Source: an uncultured Muribaculaceae bacterium
Lineage (GTDB): Bacteria > Bacteroidota > Bacteroidia > Bacteroidales > Muribaculaceae
Direction of reading: 5' to 3'
Assembly: GCA_910587425.1 (NCBI GenBank)
Contig: CAJUKU010000013.1
Span: 1-62,125 of the forward strand
DNA length: 62,125 nt
Positions 34,963 to 43,499 of the stretch are shown here, piece after piece (the first letter of the stretch is position 1; every line of letters begins with the position of its first letter). The notes beneath the pieces were generated by a model, which saw only the letters and a list, made by a program, of their open reading frames with translations, did not search any database and was not told the DNA's origin. The translations under genes were made by a program, and so were the position numbers.

Positions 34963-35603
34963 CCGTAAAGCAACGCTACGAAGGTGTCATAGAGTGGTTC
35001 GGACAGAACATGCCCGATCCACGCACGGAACTGCACTACGACTCTCCGTTCCACCTGCTCATAGCGGTCATACTCTCGGCGCAGTGCACCGACAAGCGCA
35101 TCAATCTTGTCACGCCACCGCTGTTCGAGGCATACCCCACGCCGGCACACCTCGCCGCTGCGACACCCGACGAGCTGTTCCCCTACATCAGTTCGGTATC
35201 ATACCCCAACAACAAGACGCGCAGCCTGATCGGAATGGCACGCACGCTCGTCGAGAACTTCGGCGGCGAAGTCCCTTCCGACATCGACTCCCTGCTCACC
35301 ATACCCGGCGTAGGACGCAAGACGGCTAACGTGATACTTTCCGTAGTGTTCAACAAAGCCGCTATGGCGGTCGACACCCACGTGTTCCGCGTCAGCGAGC
35401 GCATCGGTCTGACCACCGGAAGCCGCACACCGCTCGAGACCGAGCGCGCCCTCGTGCGCCACATTCCGGAGGAACTGATAGCACGCGCCCACCACTGGCT
35501 GATACTCCACGGACGCTACGTCTGCAAGGCACGCCGCCCCGATTGCCTCAACTGCGGGCTGCAACCCTACTGCAGCTACTGGCAGCGCGAATCCAAAGAC
35601 TGA
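34959..35603 (+). CDS. nth: Endonuclease III, DNA glycosylase/AP lyase
   Basis: Nth removes oxidised pyrimidines from DNA and cuts the abasic site. The 214-residue protein has the helix-hairpin-helix motif IPGVGRKTANV with the catalytic Lys, the catalytic Asp in AVDTHVFRVSERIG, and a C-terminal 4Fe-4S cluster with the usual C-x6-C-x2-C-x5-C spacing (CKARRPDCLNCGLQPYC). It is coupled to pheS by an ATGA overlap and followed by a hairpin. Confidence 0.96.
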   Translation: MTVKQRYEGVIEWFGQNMPDPRTELHYDSPFHLLIAVILSAQCTDKRINLVTPPLFEAYPTPAHLAAATPDELFPYISSVSYPNNKTRSLIGMARTLVENFGGEVPSDIDSLLTIPGVGRKTANVILSVVFNKAAMAVDTHVFRVSERIGLTTGSRTPLETERALVRHIPEELIARAHHWLILHGRYVCKARRPDCLNCGLQPYCSYWQRESKD

Positions 35604-35639
35604 CCCAACCACTGCGACATTTCAAAGCACAAAATAAAG

Positions 35640-35670
35640 ACGGTGTGTCAAAATTCGTTTGGCACACCGT
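35640..35670 (+). terminator. GGTGTGTC-type hairpin after nth
   Basis: Arms ACGGTGTGTC (35640-35649) and GGCACACCGT (35661-35670) form the same structure as after rng; bases 35641-35669 are identical to 17941-17969. Similar bases continue on the right side (tgtatc then gatgg and agg). It has no strong T-run. Confidence 0.65.
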
Positions 35671-35721
35671 CTCTGTATCATGATGGGAGGCTGTTCTTGC
35701 GTGGAGAACCCATGGCAACAG

Positions 35722-36105
35722 TTACTTCTTTATGGTGTTTGAGTTTTGGTTGTACGCCTTTGCAACGCATTTCCATTCGCCGTTGAGTTTGAGTAGGAGC
35801 AGAAAGTCTGTGAAGTCGATGCGTCCACCCCAACCTTCTTCAAGAACACGCACGACAGCAACGGTTTCCTCAACAGCGAGGACATCTATGCGTGCTTTGA
35901 AATTCTCTCCGGCAGCCACAGTGTCCACATTGTGATAGAACTGCTCGATTGAGCCGTGCTCCAGAGTACCATCAAGCATTCCGAACAGCACAGCATCATC
36001 TGTAAACAGAGTCTTTGCATATTCGCTGTTGCCCTCGGCAACACTCCTCACAAATTTCTCAGCGGCTTTTGCCACCGCCTCGTATTCTTTGAGTTCGTCT
36101 CTCAT
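35722..36105 (-). CDS. NTF2-like (SnoaL/DUF4440-type) protein
   Basis: The 127-residue protein has the NTF2-like cone fold pattern: a first helix (EYEAVAKAAEKFVRSVAEGN), then LFTDDAVLFGMLDG, and strands with FTDFLLLLKLNGEWKCVAKAY. Such proteins act as small hydrolases, isomerases or binding proteins, often encoded next to redox enzymes. It is divergent from the HxlR regulator and nitroreductase, and all three look AT-richer than their surroundings. No specific substrate can be inferred. Confidence 0.78.
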   Translation of the reverse strand: MRDELKEYEAVAKAAEKFVRSVAEGNSEYAKTLFTDDAVLFGMLDGTLEHGSIEQFYHNVDTVAAGENFKARIDVLAVEETVAVVRVLEEGWGGRIDFTDFLLLLKLNGEWKCVAKAYNQNSNTIKK

Positions 36106-36136
36106 ATAGTATTTATTTTTAGCATTTTTACAGCTG

Positions 36137-36167
36137 CAAAGTTAGTATCACATTTTATCCATATCAA
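36137..36167 (-). promoter_or_regulatory. Promoter of the NTF2-like gene
   Basis: On the minus strand TTG (36167-36165) and TAACTTTG (36144-36137), spaced by 20 bases, match the Bacteroides consensus. Leader about 25-30 bases. Confidence 0.6.
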
Positions 36168-36230
36168 GTACTGAAAAAATTTTCATATCCCGAATAATTT
36201 TTCCGTATTCTGATTATCAGCAATATTGAT

Positions 36231-36238
36231 TAACTTAG
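36231..36238 (+). promoter_or_regulatory. Possible -7 box of the HxlR gene
   Basis: TAACTTAG resembles TAnnTTTG with one change, 29 bases before the ATG at 36267. The divergent region 36106-36266 is short enough for one HxlR dimer to control both directions, which is inference. Confidence 0.4.
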
Positions 36239-36266
36239 CAGTCTGGATTAAACGAATTTATTTGCA

Positions 36267-36638
36267 ATGGCATACGAAAAGAAGATCCCCGTAGACCTGG
36301 ATTGTCCGCTCAGGCTAACTATGAGCCTGATAGAGTCGAAGTGGAAATCGTGTATACTCGACGAACTCCGCAGCGGTTCACCTATGCGTCCGAGCGAGAT
36401 TCACAAATGCTTGCCTGAAGCGGCGCCCCGCGTCCTTGACATTCAGCTGAAAGAGATGGTGGAGGATGGTCTGGTTACTAAAACTATCTTCCCTGAACTG
36501 CCTCCGCGTTCGGAATATCATATAACAGAACTCGGCAAATCTCTGCTCCCGATCATTGACGCCATGCTCAAATGGGGCGAAGACCACTTTGATTTTTTTG
36601 AGAAGAAATATAATTCATCTAAAAGACATACCGTATGA
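36267..36638 (+). CDS. HxlR-family transcriptional regulator
   Basis: The 123-residue winged-helix protein has the HxlR core: CPLRLTMSLIESKWKSCILDEL, then PSEIHKCLPEAAPRVLDIQLKEM as recognition helix region, and the wing ending YHITELGKSLLPIIDAM. Many members sense electrophiles or aldehydes through cysteines; here Cys residues are at about 14, 30 and 48. It overlaps the nitroreductase gene by four bases and probably controls it and perhaps the divergent NTF2-like gene. Confidence 0.9.
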   Translation: MAYEKKIPVDLDCPLRLTMSLIESKWKSCILDELRSGSPMRPSEIHKCLPEAAPRVLDIQLKEMVEDGLVTKTIFPELPPRSEYHITELGKSLLPIIDAMLKWGEDHFDFFEKKYNSSKRHTV

Positions 36639-37216
36639 CAAAATTCAGCATATTGAAATCGCTGCTTGAGGCTAACAGGTCAGTGCGCAGATTTGATGCA
36701 GCCCGTGAGATTCCGGTAGAGATTCTGGAAAATCTCGTTGCCCTGACCCGCTTATGCGCTTCCGGACGTAATCTCCAGCCATTACGCTACAGGATCGTCA
36801 CAGATCCTGCCGAGCGTGATCGCCTGTTTCCTGCGCTTGCATGGGCAGGATATTATAAAGACTGGAATGGCCCGGCTGAATCGGAACGTCCGGTAGCCTA
36901 CCTTGTACAGTGCCTTGATACAGAACTCTGTTCAAATTGCCTTTGCGATGATGGATTACAACTCGAAGCGATAACTTTGGGTGCTACAGCTATGGGCATC
37001 TCCGGCTGTATTATAAAGGCTTTCAACAAACAGACAGTAATCGACGCGCTAAATTTGCCGCCACGATATGAGCCACGATATGTTCTCCCCCTGGGCTATG
37101 CCGCCGAGACTGTACAGATTGTGAATGTGCCTGACGATGGTGACATCAGATACTTCAGAGACGAAAATTCAACCCAATGTGTCCCCAAGCGATCATTGGC
37201 AGACCTATTGATCTAA
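36635..37216 (+). CDS. Nitroreductase-family FMN protein
   Basis: The 193-residue protein has the nitroreductase-family start (NRSVRRFDAAREIPVEILENLV), the FMN-contact region GRNLQPLRYRIV and a C-terminal part PRYVLPLGYAAE. A Cys-rich loop (CLDTELCSNCLCDDG) in the middle is unusual for simple nitroreductases and recalls members that carry a metal or disulphide. The substrate is unknown. Coupling to HxlR suggests induction by an electrophile or quinone. Confidence 0.85.
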   Translation: MTKFSILKSLLEANRSVRRFDAAREIPVEILENLVALTRLCASGRNLQPLRYRIVTDPAERDRLFPALAWAGYYKDWNGPAESERPVAYLVQCLDTELCSNCLCDDGLQLEAITLGATAMGISGCIIKAFNKQTVIDALNLPPRYEPRYVLPLGYAAETVQIVNVPDDGDIRYFRDENSTQCVPKRSLADLLI

Positions 37217-37261
37217 GCAGAACTACAGGTTGATATAAGAAAAGTTGCCTGCCTGAGAGAT

Positions 37262-37807
37262 TTATCGCCTGACGATAGTGCGGGTCTGGGTTATCACGAT
37301 ATCCACCGGCACATCGTGCGGTTCGGCATCAATCTCATCCACAAGTTGGAAATCATAACCCACGCCCACTTTCACCGCAGCCGACGAGGATAGCAGACGG
37401 TCATAATATCCACGCCCGCGCCCCACACGGTTGCCGTTGCGGTCATACGCCACCGCCGGAACAATTATCATCTCTATCTGCTCCACCGGAACCGTCTCAG
37501 TTCCGTCAGGCTCCTCGATATGAAATGATCCGAGATGCAGCCGCGAACGGTCGTAAGGCAGTATGTCAAGATTCACGCCATTGACACGTGGCAGGAAAAA
37601 CCGCTTCCGCGTGCCCCATTTGTCAAGGAATGAATGGGTCGACAGCTCGTCAGGGAGTGAATGATAGACAAGTATTTTGTCAGCGAGCATGAATGCCGCG
37701 AGCGCCTCGAGCCGTGCGAACACGCTTTCAGCCGCCGAACAGCGCTCCTCGTCGTTCAGCAGGCATTTGCGAGCCTTGACATTACGTCGGATATCTTCTT
37801 TTTTCAT
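37262..37807 (-). CDS. 5-formyltetrahydrofolate cyclo-ligase
   Basis: The 181-residue enzyme turns 5-formyl-THF into 5,10-methenyl-THF with ATP. The N-terminal basic segment (DIRRNVKARKCLL) and the C-terminal phosphate motif NRVGRGRGYYDRLL are both present, and the length is usual. It lies ten bases after the S41 protease gene on the minus strand, in an order that is common in Bacteroidales, though the proteins have no known joint function. Confidence 0.92.
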   Translation of the reverse strand: MKKEDIRRNVKARKCLLNDEERCSAAESVFARLEALAAFMLADKILVYHSLPDELSTHSFLDKWGTRKRFFLPRVNGVNLDILPYDRSRLHLGSFHIEEPDGTETVPVEQIEMIIVPAVAYDRNGNRVGRGRGYYDRLLSSSAAVKVGVGYDFQLVDEIDAEPHDVPVDIVITQTRTIVRR

Positions 37808-37816
37808 CAGCGATGA

Positions 37817-39481
37817 TCAATTGTCTGTAACATCTGAATCCTCCTCGCTTATGATATTCAGAGGCTCCGGCACTGCATCCTCCTCACCCGTGACAGCCTC
37901 CACTGTGCGGAGCACCATCGGGTCTGTAAGGTTCTGCACCTGGAAGAGTGCCGCCTGACCGAGAATATCGCTTGCGATGAGCGACTTCAGTTGTCTAACA
38001 ATCAGATCACGTGAAATGTTTATGTAATACCACCGGGGAGCAATGCCCGCATTCTGCTGAGCATATCCTACAAACTGCACGAGCAGCTGGTCATCCTGCG
38101 GAAGCAGTTCGAGCAACTGCTTGAAATCGCCCGCAGCCTCAAGCTCCTCGCGGTGCGAGTCGGCGTATGCGAATGCAAACCGGTGGAGCATTCCGGCATT
38201 AAACACCTTAATATAATAAGTGGTCACTCCGAGCGTATCATTCGGCACATATATGTCGGGCATGATACCGCCGCCACCGTACACCTGACGTCCGCCGATC
38301 GTCGTGAACACCTGGGTGGTGTCGAGCTTCACGCTGTCGGCATGGAAACTCTCACCATGCAGGAAGCGGTCGGCTATCTCCATTTGGTAGCTTTCCGGCG
38401 AGCCAGGGGTGTATGCTTTCTGTATGCATCGTCCCGAGGGGGTGTAGTAGCGAGCCACTGTCAGACGGATCGCGCTGCTGTCCGACAGCTCTATCTGATT
38501 CTGCACCAATCCCTTGCCGAAAGAGCGTCGACCCACTACCATACCACGGTCATTATCCTGTATGGCACCGGCGAAAATCTCGCTCGCGCTCGCCGATCCC
38601 TCGTCGATTATCACCGCGAGCTGTTCCTGCTGGAAACCGCCAGAACCGTCGGCACCCACACGCTGCGAGGAGTGCGGGGTGCGCCCACGAGTGCTCACGA
38701 TCGGCGCACCGGCAGGCAGGAACTCATTTGCCATAAGTATCGCCGGCTCCATGAAGCCACCCGTATTTCCACGCAGGTCTATAATGAAACGAGTCGCACC
38801 CTCGCCGCGCAGAAGCACTATCGAGTTCAGGAACTCCGAGTAGGTGGAGCGCCCGAACTTGTTGACACGCACATATCCCGTACCGGGTGCCACCATATAG
38901 GAGGCGTCGATCGATGTCACGGGAATATCGCCACGCGTCACCTCAAACGTCAGCAGATCCGATGCCGTAGCGCGCTTCACGCCGAGCTTCACGGAGGTAC
39001 CCTTCGGACCTTTCAGCCTCGACCTTATAGCCTCCGAATCGATTTTCTTACCTGCTATTATGGAGTCGTCGACAGTCACTATACGGTCGCCCGCAAGCAT
39101 ACCCACCTTCTCGGCAGGACCGCCCGATACCACCTCCACAACCGTAGCTGTATCAGTAAGCATGTTGAACACCACACCTATACCGCCGAACGAGCCTTCG
39201 AGCACCTGATTGGTCGATTCAAGCTCCGACGCAGGTATATATGTAGTGTGCGGATCAAGTTTTGCGAGTATATCAGGAATGCTGAGCTCCAATATGCTGT
39301 CAGGATCCACCTGGTCGACATACTCGGAGTTGATGAGCGTCATTATGTCGCTCACCTTCTGCTGCACAGGCGACGTGGCGAGAGGGGCACCCGAACGGTG
39401 CCCGACGAACATTCCTATTATGAACGCCACAGCCAGAGCCAGAGGCATCCAGACAGCGGCACTGCGGAAATTGGGTTTCAT
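37817..39481 (-). CDS. S41 carboxyl-terminal processing protease (CtpA-like)
   Basis: The 554-residue exported protease has an N-terminal membrane anchor (residues 9-27), a PDZ domain (about 95-170, GSFGGIGVVF to the GPAEKVGMLAGD loop) and the S41 catalytic core. The Ser-Lys dyad is S298 in EGSASASE and K323 in SFGKG, 25 residues apart as in D1 processing protease. A C-terminal helical region of about 160 residues follows. It probably degrades or trims periplasmic proteins. It is flanked by the deaminase and 5-FCL genes on the same strand. Confidence 0.93.
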   Translation of the reverse strand: MKPNFRSAAVWMPLALAVAFIIGMFVGHRSGAPLATSPVQQKVSDIMTLINSEYVDQVDPDSILELSIPDILAKLDPHTTYIPASELESTNQVLEGSFGGIGVVFNMLTDTATVVEVVSGGPAEKVGMLAGDRIVTVDDSIIAGKKIDSEAIRSRLKGPKGTSVKLGVKRATASDLLTFEVTRGDIPVTSIDASYMVAPGTGYVRVNKFGRSTYSEFLNSIVLLRGEGATRFIIDLRGNTGGFMEPAILMANEFLPAGAPIVSTRGRTPHSSQRVGADGSGGFQQEQLAVIIDEGSASASEIFAGAIQDNDRGMVVGRRSFGKGLVQNQIELSDSSAIRLTVARYYTPSGRCIQKAYTPGSPESYQMEIADRFLHGESFHADSVKLDTTQVFTTIGGRQVYGGGGIMPDIYVPNDTLGVTTYYIKVFNAGMLHRFAFAYADSHREELEAAGDFKQLLELLPQDDQLLVQFVGYAQQNAGIAPRWYYINISRDLIVRQLKSLIASDILGQAALFQVQNLTDPMVLRTVEAVTGEEDAVPEPLNIISEEDSDVTDN

Positions 39482-39573
39482 AGTCGATTGTTTCTCTTAC
39501 GTAGGCGCACCGGTTACAGGCGACGGTGCGATGAGAGTCCGATATTGTTTGATTGGTTTGGTCCGGTTATGTT

Positions 39574-40005
39574 TCAGTCTATATCAGGGATATGCACCAC
39601 CTCTATGCCGGCACGCTCAAGCAGATCTATGCCGTCGCTCAGCCGGTATAGCTCGTGGAACACCACACGCTCTATGCCTGCCTGAATGATCAGTTTCGAG
39701 CACTCAAGGCATGGCGACGCCGTGACGTAAAGCGTTGATCCGTCGCTCGAATTATTGCTCCGCGCCACTTTAGTGATAGCGTTTGCCTCGGCATGGAGCA
39801 CATAAGGCTTGGTCGCGCCATCCGCATCCTCGCAGATATTCTCGAAACCGGCGGGCGTACCATTGAATCCGTCAGAGATGATCATTTGATCCTTGACGAG
39901 AATTGCTCCCACACGGCGGCGCTGGCAGTAGGAATTTTCTGCCCAGATGCACGCCATCCGCAGATAGCGCTTGTCAAGCTCAAGGCGCTTGGTGGATTTT
40001 GACAT
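39574..40005 (-). CDS. dCMP deaminase-family protein
   Basis: The 143-residue zinc deaminase converts dCMP to dUMP, or acts as a ComE-type deaminase. The zinc motif HAEANAI (H71, E73) and PCLECSK (C99, C102) are intact, and NSYCQRRRVGAILVKD plus FNGTPAGFENICED are typical of the dCMP group. A -7 box lies just upstream. It leads the small minus-strand operon with the S41 protease. Confidence 0.9.
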   Translation of the reverse strand: MSKSTKRLELDKRYLRMACIWAENSYCQRRRVGAILVKDQMIISDGFNGTPAGFENICEDADGATKPYVLHAEANAITKVARSNNSSDGSTLYVTASPCLECSKLIIQAGIERVVFHELYRLSDGIDLLERAGIEVVHIPDID

Positions 40006-40026
40006 ACAGATGATGATAAATTATTG

Positions 40027-40034
40027 CAAAGTTA
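40027..40034 (-). promoter_or_regulatory. -7 box of the deaminase operon
   Basis: On the minus strand TAACTTTG (40034-40027) matches TAnnTTTG and leaves a leader of about 15 bases to the ATG at 40005. Confidence 0.6.
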
Positions 40035-40087
40035 CACAATTCTCGCCAAATCCACACATCTACCCGCCGGAAAACCGAAAACAATGA

Positions 40088-43000
40088 TCAAAGGCGGATT
40101 TTTAAGGCGCGGGATCCTGCGATAACTATGTATGTGCCGGGTGTAAGACCGGTTATGCGATGCTCGCCGGTTTTACGCACACAGGTTCCGCTCAGCGTAT
40201 AGATCTGAACAGAGGTTGCTTCCGGTGCATTCACCACTATCGCATCACCTTCCGTCGAGACACTTACCGCTCCATCAGCATCGACACCTGTAATTCCCGA
40301 GGGCGAATCAGGCTCCTCCGAATCATCCGGATCTTCCGGTTCTACAGGCTCCGACGGCTCCACAGGTTCCGTTGGCTCATCAGGCACATCAGGATCCTCA
40401 GGAGTCACCGGTTCAGAGGGCTCTTCCGGTTCAAAAGGTTCGTCAGGCTCAACAGGGGTTACCGGTTCCTCAGGATCCACCGGATCTTCAGGAGTCACAG
40501 GTTCTTCCGGTTCCGATGGATCAACAGGATCTGTCGGTTCCTCCGGATCAGTCGGTTCAGAAGGCTCTGTGGGCACAGTGGGTTCATCAGGATCGGTCGG
40601 ATCCACCGGGTCTGTCGGCTGCTCAGGATCTGTTGGTTCTTCGGGATCGGTAGGCTCCTCCCGATCTGTCGGTTCCTCTGGATCTACAGGTTCTTCCGGA
40701 TCCGCCTCAAACAGGAAACGGCTCCACACCTCATGCTCCTTGTATGCCGGCTTACCCTCGTCAGGCACTTGCAGCGTCACCGATCCGTAAGCCGATTCAT
40801 CGAAGCTGTCGTCACCCACAGCAGGCGGTTCAACAGCTGCAATCGACAGAGTTTCAAGCGCCTCACATCCGACGAATGCCTCCGCTCCAACAGTCGTCAC
40901 CGACGGAAGTTTCACAGACTCAAGAGCCTCACATTTTTTAAAGAACTCATCGCCTATCTCTTCGATCCCCTCAGGAATAGCCATGCTTGTCAGCGACTTA
41001 CAGCGCAGAAACACGCCTCCGCCGATCTCAGTCAGCCCTTCGGGCAGTACAAGCTCCTCAAGCGCCTCGCAGACGCCGAAAGCATAATGCCCTATCGAAG
41101 TGACACTCTCCGGAATCTCAAGACTTTTCAGAACGCCACACTCATAAAATGCACCGTCGCCTATACGTGTAATAGTTGACGGGAGGAAAACCTGACTCAA
41201 CGCCCAGCAGCCTGCGAACAGGTAATCGCCGACCGATGTCACTTTCTCACCTAACGTGGCTATACGCAACTCCGTTTGTAGCAGGAACGGAGGATAATCA
41301 TTTGAATACGTCAGATTGCGCCCGATTGTGACACTGTACAGCGAGCGCGATATGTCCTTTCCGAACACCTGCATGCCGAAAGCAAGCGGCTCATCGCAAT
41401 CATCAATCTGAAGCACGCGCAGAGCGGGGCACTCAGAGAATGCATAATCATCTATAGCGGTCACGCCAGCCGGAATAGTCACCGACCTCAGCGAACTGCA
41501 TCCTGCGAAAGCGCTGTTGCCGATCGATGTCACATTCTGCCCGATTGTCAGACTCGCCAGCTTGTCCTGATCCCGGAAAGGCGAATTATTACCCGGATAT
41601 GTTATGTCACGACCGAGATCCAGAGTCTCAAGAACATTGCTGCCGTCAAAGACTGATGCGCCGAACTGCAGCGGCTCCGCAGAGCTTATTATCTTGACAT
41701 CGCGGAGATTACCACAACTTTTGAATGCCTGCTGACCAATCTCCGTCACCGATGCCGGTATAGAAAGCCACGTCAGGGAAGCACAGCCCGAGAACGCACT
41801 CGCGCCAATGGTCTTCAGGCGCGTCGGCAACATCATCTCATTTAGCTTCACGCACTGGTAGAAAGCCGATTTTCCGATTGATGTGAGACTCGAAGGAAGA
41901 GCCACCGAGCCAAGCGACGAGCACTGCGAGAATGCGTTATCGCCGATCGACGTCACGCCACGACCGATAGTCACCGACTTCAGCGAAGCGCATTCGGCAA
42001 AGACCTTGCCGGCAATCTCAGTCACACCCGATGGTAAAGATATCTCCTGCAGATTCCGGCACTTATTAAACGCGCCCTCACCTATGGCAGTAATCCCCGT
42101 CCCCAACTCCACGCTTTCAAGAGCATTGCAACCGGTGAACGCATATGCTCCGATGCTCTGAACCGAACGCGGCAGCTCAACCGCACGTATGCGAAGTTTC
42201 TCAGCGAAAGCATAATCGCCGATAGCCTTAAGATCCGATGGAAGCTCCACACTCTCGAGCAGCGCCATACCGTAGCTCCAATATCCTCCGAGTGTGTTGG
42301 CAGCGGTCGTATAGCTCACCCCATCCTTACTGTAATAAGCGTCGCCGCCACTGAATATCGACACCTCACTGAGGTCAAGCGACCTGACCGAGGGAAACGA
42401 GCTGTTGAGCGTCGCGATATCAGATCCGTTGATATAACCCCTGAGTTTCAGCGTCGTCACATTTGCCACAAAATCACTGCTGATCACCCCCTCCAAGCCT
42501 CCGGGACGTAGCACATCGATAGTGCGCGACTGCTGCTCCGTGTCATCACCCATTATATACTTGAAACCGGTCCACACTCTCTTATACTGGGCGACTGCCG
42601 ATGCCGGCACCTCGACCAGGGCATTATTGTAAGCCGTAGTATTGAACGAGTTTGAGGAAAGCGTGGGAGGAGTCGCGCGGAGCACCTTTATAGTCAGCAG
42701 ATCAAAGCAGTTCAGAAACATCGATTCTGGTATCCTGCTCATCCCTTCGCCTATGGTAAGTTCACGTATTATCGACTGGCGGAAAGGCGAATAGCCGCTA
42801 TCAACATTACGCCCTATATAAAGCGACGTCAATGTACTGCCGTAGAACAGACCGGTACTTGAACCGTTCACCGTCTGCGTGCCAAGGCTTATCGGACTAT
42901 CCGAGTCCTCGAACTTGATTTCTGACAAAGGGCACTCGTCGAACGCATCGTTACCTATTTTCAGAACCGATGCAGGCACTATAAGTGATGTCAGCCGATA

Positions 43001-43231
43001 GCATCCGGAAAAAGCACGGTCGCCCACTGCTGTGACCTCATATTCAGCCTCCCCTGCATTCACGGTTGCCGGAATCGACAGTTCTCCCGTTGGAGCGTTC
43101 GTGAAATATCCCGTCAATGTGCATGTGCCGTCGGCATTTGTCTCAAACTTAAGTCCACCTGAAACTATCGTCTCAGCCATAGCAAACACACCTGTCAGCA
43201 TTGCTGCGACTAAAGTCAAAGCGCGTATCAT
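40088..43231 (-). CDS. BspA-like leucine-rich-repeat surface protein
   Basis: The 1047-residue exported protein starts with a signal peptide (MIRALTLVAAMLTGVFAMAE). It has many LRR_5 (BspA-type) repeats of about 23 residues, such as SVTSIGHYAFGVCEALEEL and the recurring phrase IGxxAFxxCxxL, from residue 65 to about 840. Then comes a long acidic proline repeat of PEEP/TDPE units (about 130 residues) and a C-terminal domain (SVQIYTLSGTCVRKTGEHRI to LKIRL) like a type IX sorting domain. BspA relatives bind host fibronectin or other ligands. I use the ATG at 43231; a start at 43288 adds residues before the signal peptide. Confidence 0.88.
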   Translation of the reverse strand: MIRALTLVAAMLTGVFAMAETIVSGGLKFETNADGTCTLTGYFTNAPTGELSIPATVNAGEAEYEVTAVGDRAFSGCYRLTSLIVPASVLKIGNDAFDECPLSEIKFEDSDSPISLGTQTVNGSSTGLFYGSTLTSLYIGRNVDSGYSPFRQSIIRELTIGEGMSRIPESMFLNCFDLLTIKVLRATPPTLSSNSFNTTAYNNALVEVPASAVAQYKRVWTGFKYIMGDDTEQQSRTIDVLRPGGLEGVISSDFVANVTTLKLRGYINGSDIATLNSSFPSVRSLDLSEVSIFSGGDAYYSKDGVSYTTAANTLGGYWSYGMALLESVELPSDLKAIGDYAFAEKLRIRAVELPRSVQSIGAYAFTGCNALESVELGTGITAIGEGAFNKCRNLQEISLPSGVTEIAGKVFAECASLKSVTIGRGVTSIGDNAFSQCSSLGSVALPSSLTSIGKSAFYQCVKLNEMMLPTRLKTIGASAFSGCASLTWLSIPASVTEIGQQAFKSCGNLRDVKIISSAEPLQFGASVFDGSNVLETLDLGRDITYPGNNSPFRDQDKLASLTIGQNVTSIGNSAFAGCSSLRSVTIPAGVTAIDDYAFSECPALRVLQIDDCDEPLAFGMQVFGKDISRSLYSVTIGRNLTYSNDYPPFLLQTELRIATLGEKVTSVGDYLFAGCWALSQVFLPSTITRIGDGAFYECGVLKSLEIPESVTSIGHYAFGVCEALEELVLPEGLTEIGGGVFLRCKSLTSMAIPEGIEEIGDEFFKKCEALESVKLPSVTTVGAEAFVGCEALETLSIAAVEPPAVGDDSFDESAYGSVTLQVPDEGKPAYKEHEVWSRFLFEADPEEPVDPEEPTDREEPTDPEEPTDPEQPTDPVDPTDPDEPTVPTEPSEPTDPEEPTDPVDPSEPEEPVTPEDPVDPEEPVTPVEPDEPFEPEEPSEPVTPEDPDVPDEPTEPVEPSEPVEPEDPDDSEEPDSPSGITGVDADGAVSVSTEGDAIVVNAPEATSVQIYTLSGTCVRKTGEHRITGLTPGTYIVIAGSRALKIRL
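40305..40707 (-). repeat. Acidic proline tandem repeat in the LRR gene
   Basis: The DNA here is a run of degenerate short repeats encoding (E/D/T)-P-(E/D)-E-P-type units. It forms a stiff charged linker between the LRR domain and the C-terminal domain, and it is a likely site for length variation between strains. Confidence 0.8.
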
Positions 43232-43321
43232 ATCTTGAAATTCTGGTTCAATACACTTACAATCACGCCCGGACAGCAAAACCGTCATTAGGCTCTGCAG
43301 CCGGCGCCACTATTTCTTTTG

Positions 43322-43352
43322 CAAAATTAAACATAATCCCAAACACGGCAAA
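43322..43352 (-). promoter_or_regulatory. Promoter of the LRR gene
   Basis: On the minus strand TTTG (43352-43349) and TAATTTTG (43329-43322), spaced by 19 bases, match the Bacteroides consensus exactly. The leader to 43231 is about 85 bases. Confidence 0.8.
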
Positions 43353-43411
43353 AACAATCGCCCCAACATGTTAAAATGTGTACAACCTCACGGCAAATGC
43401 TGCGGAATGGC

Positions 43412-43419
43412 TACTTTTG
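43412..43419 (+). promoter_or_regulatory. -7 box of the S9 peptidase gene
   Basis: TACTTTTG matches TAnnTTTG, about 80 bases before the ATG at 43500, and is divergent from the LRR promoter. The -33 box is unclear. It also makes the upstream frame start at 43428 unlikely as the real start. Confidence 0.5.
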
Positions 43420-43499
43420 CAGTTTGAATGCCACGCGGAGAAGCCCTACAGGAATCTTCCGGAGCCTCCCGCCACTCAACGATAATAAACCACACAATC

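Noticed and set aside
38153..39685. 510-codon open frame on the plus strand
   Set aside because: It lies opposite the S41 protease and deaminase genes, whose catalytic motifs are intact; the frame is a by-product of GC-rich codon use.
40160..41179. 339-codon plus-strand frame rich in Arg
   Set aside because: It is antisense to the acidic proline repeat and LRR domain and is repetitive for that reason.
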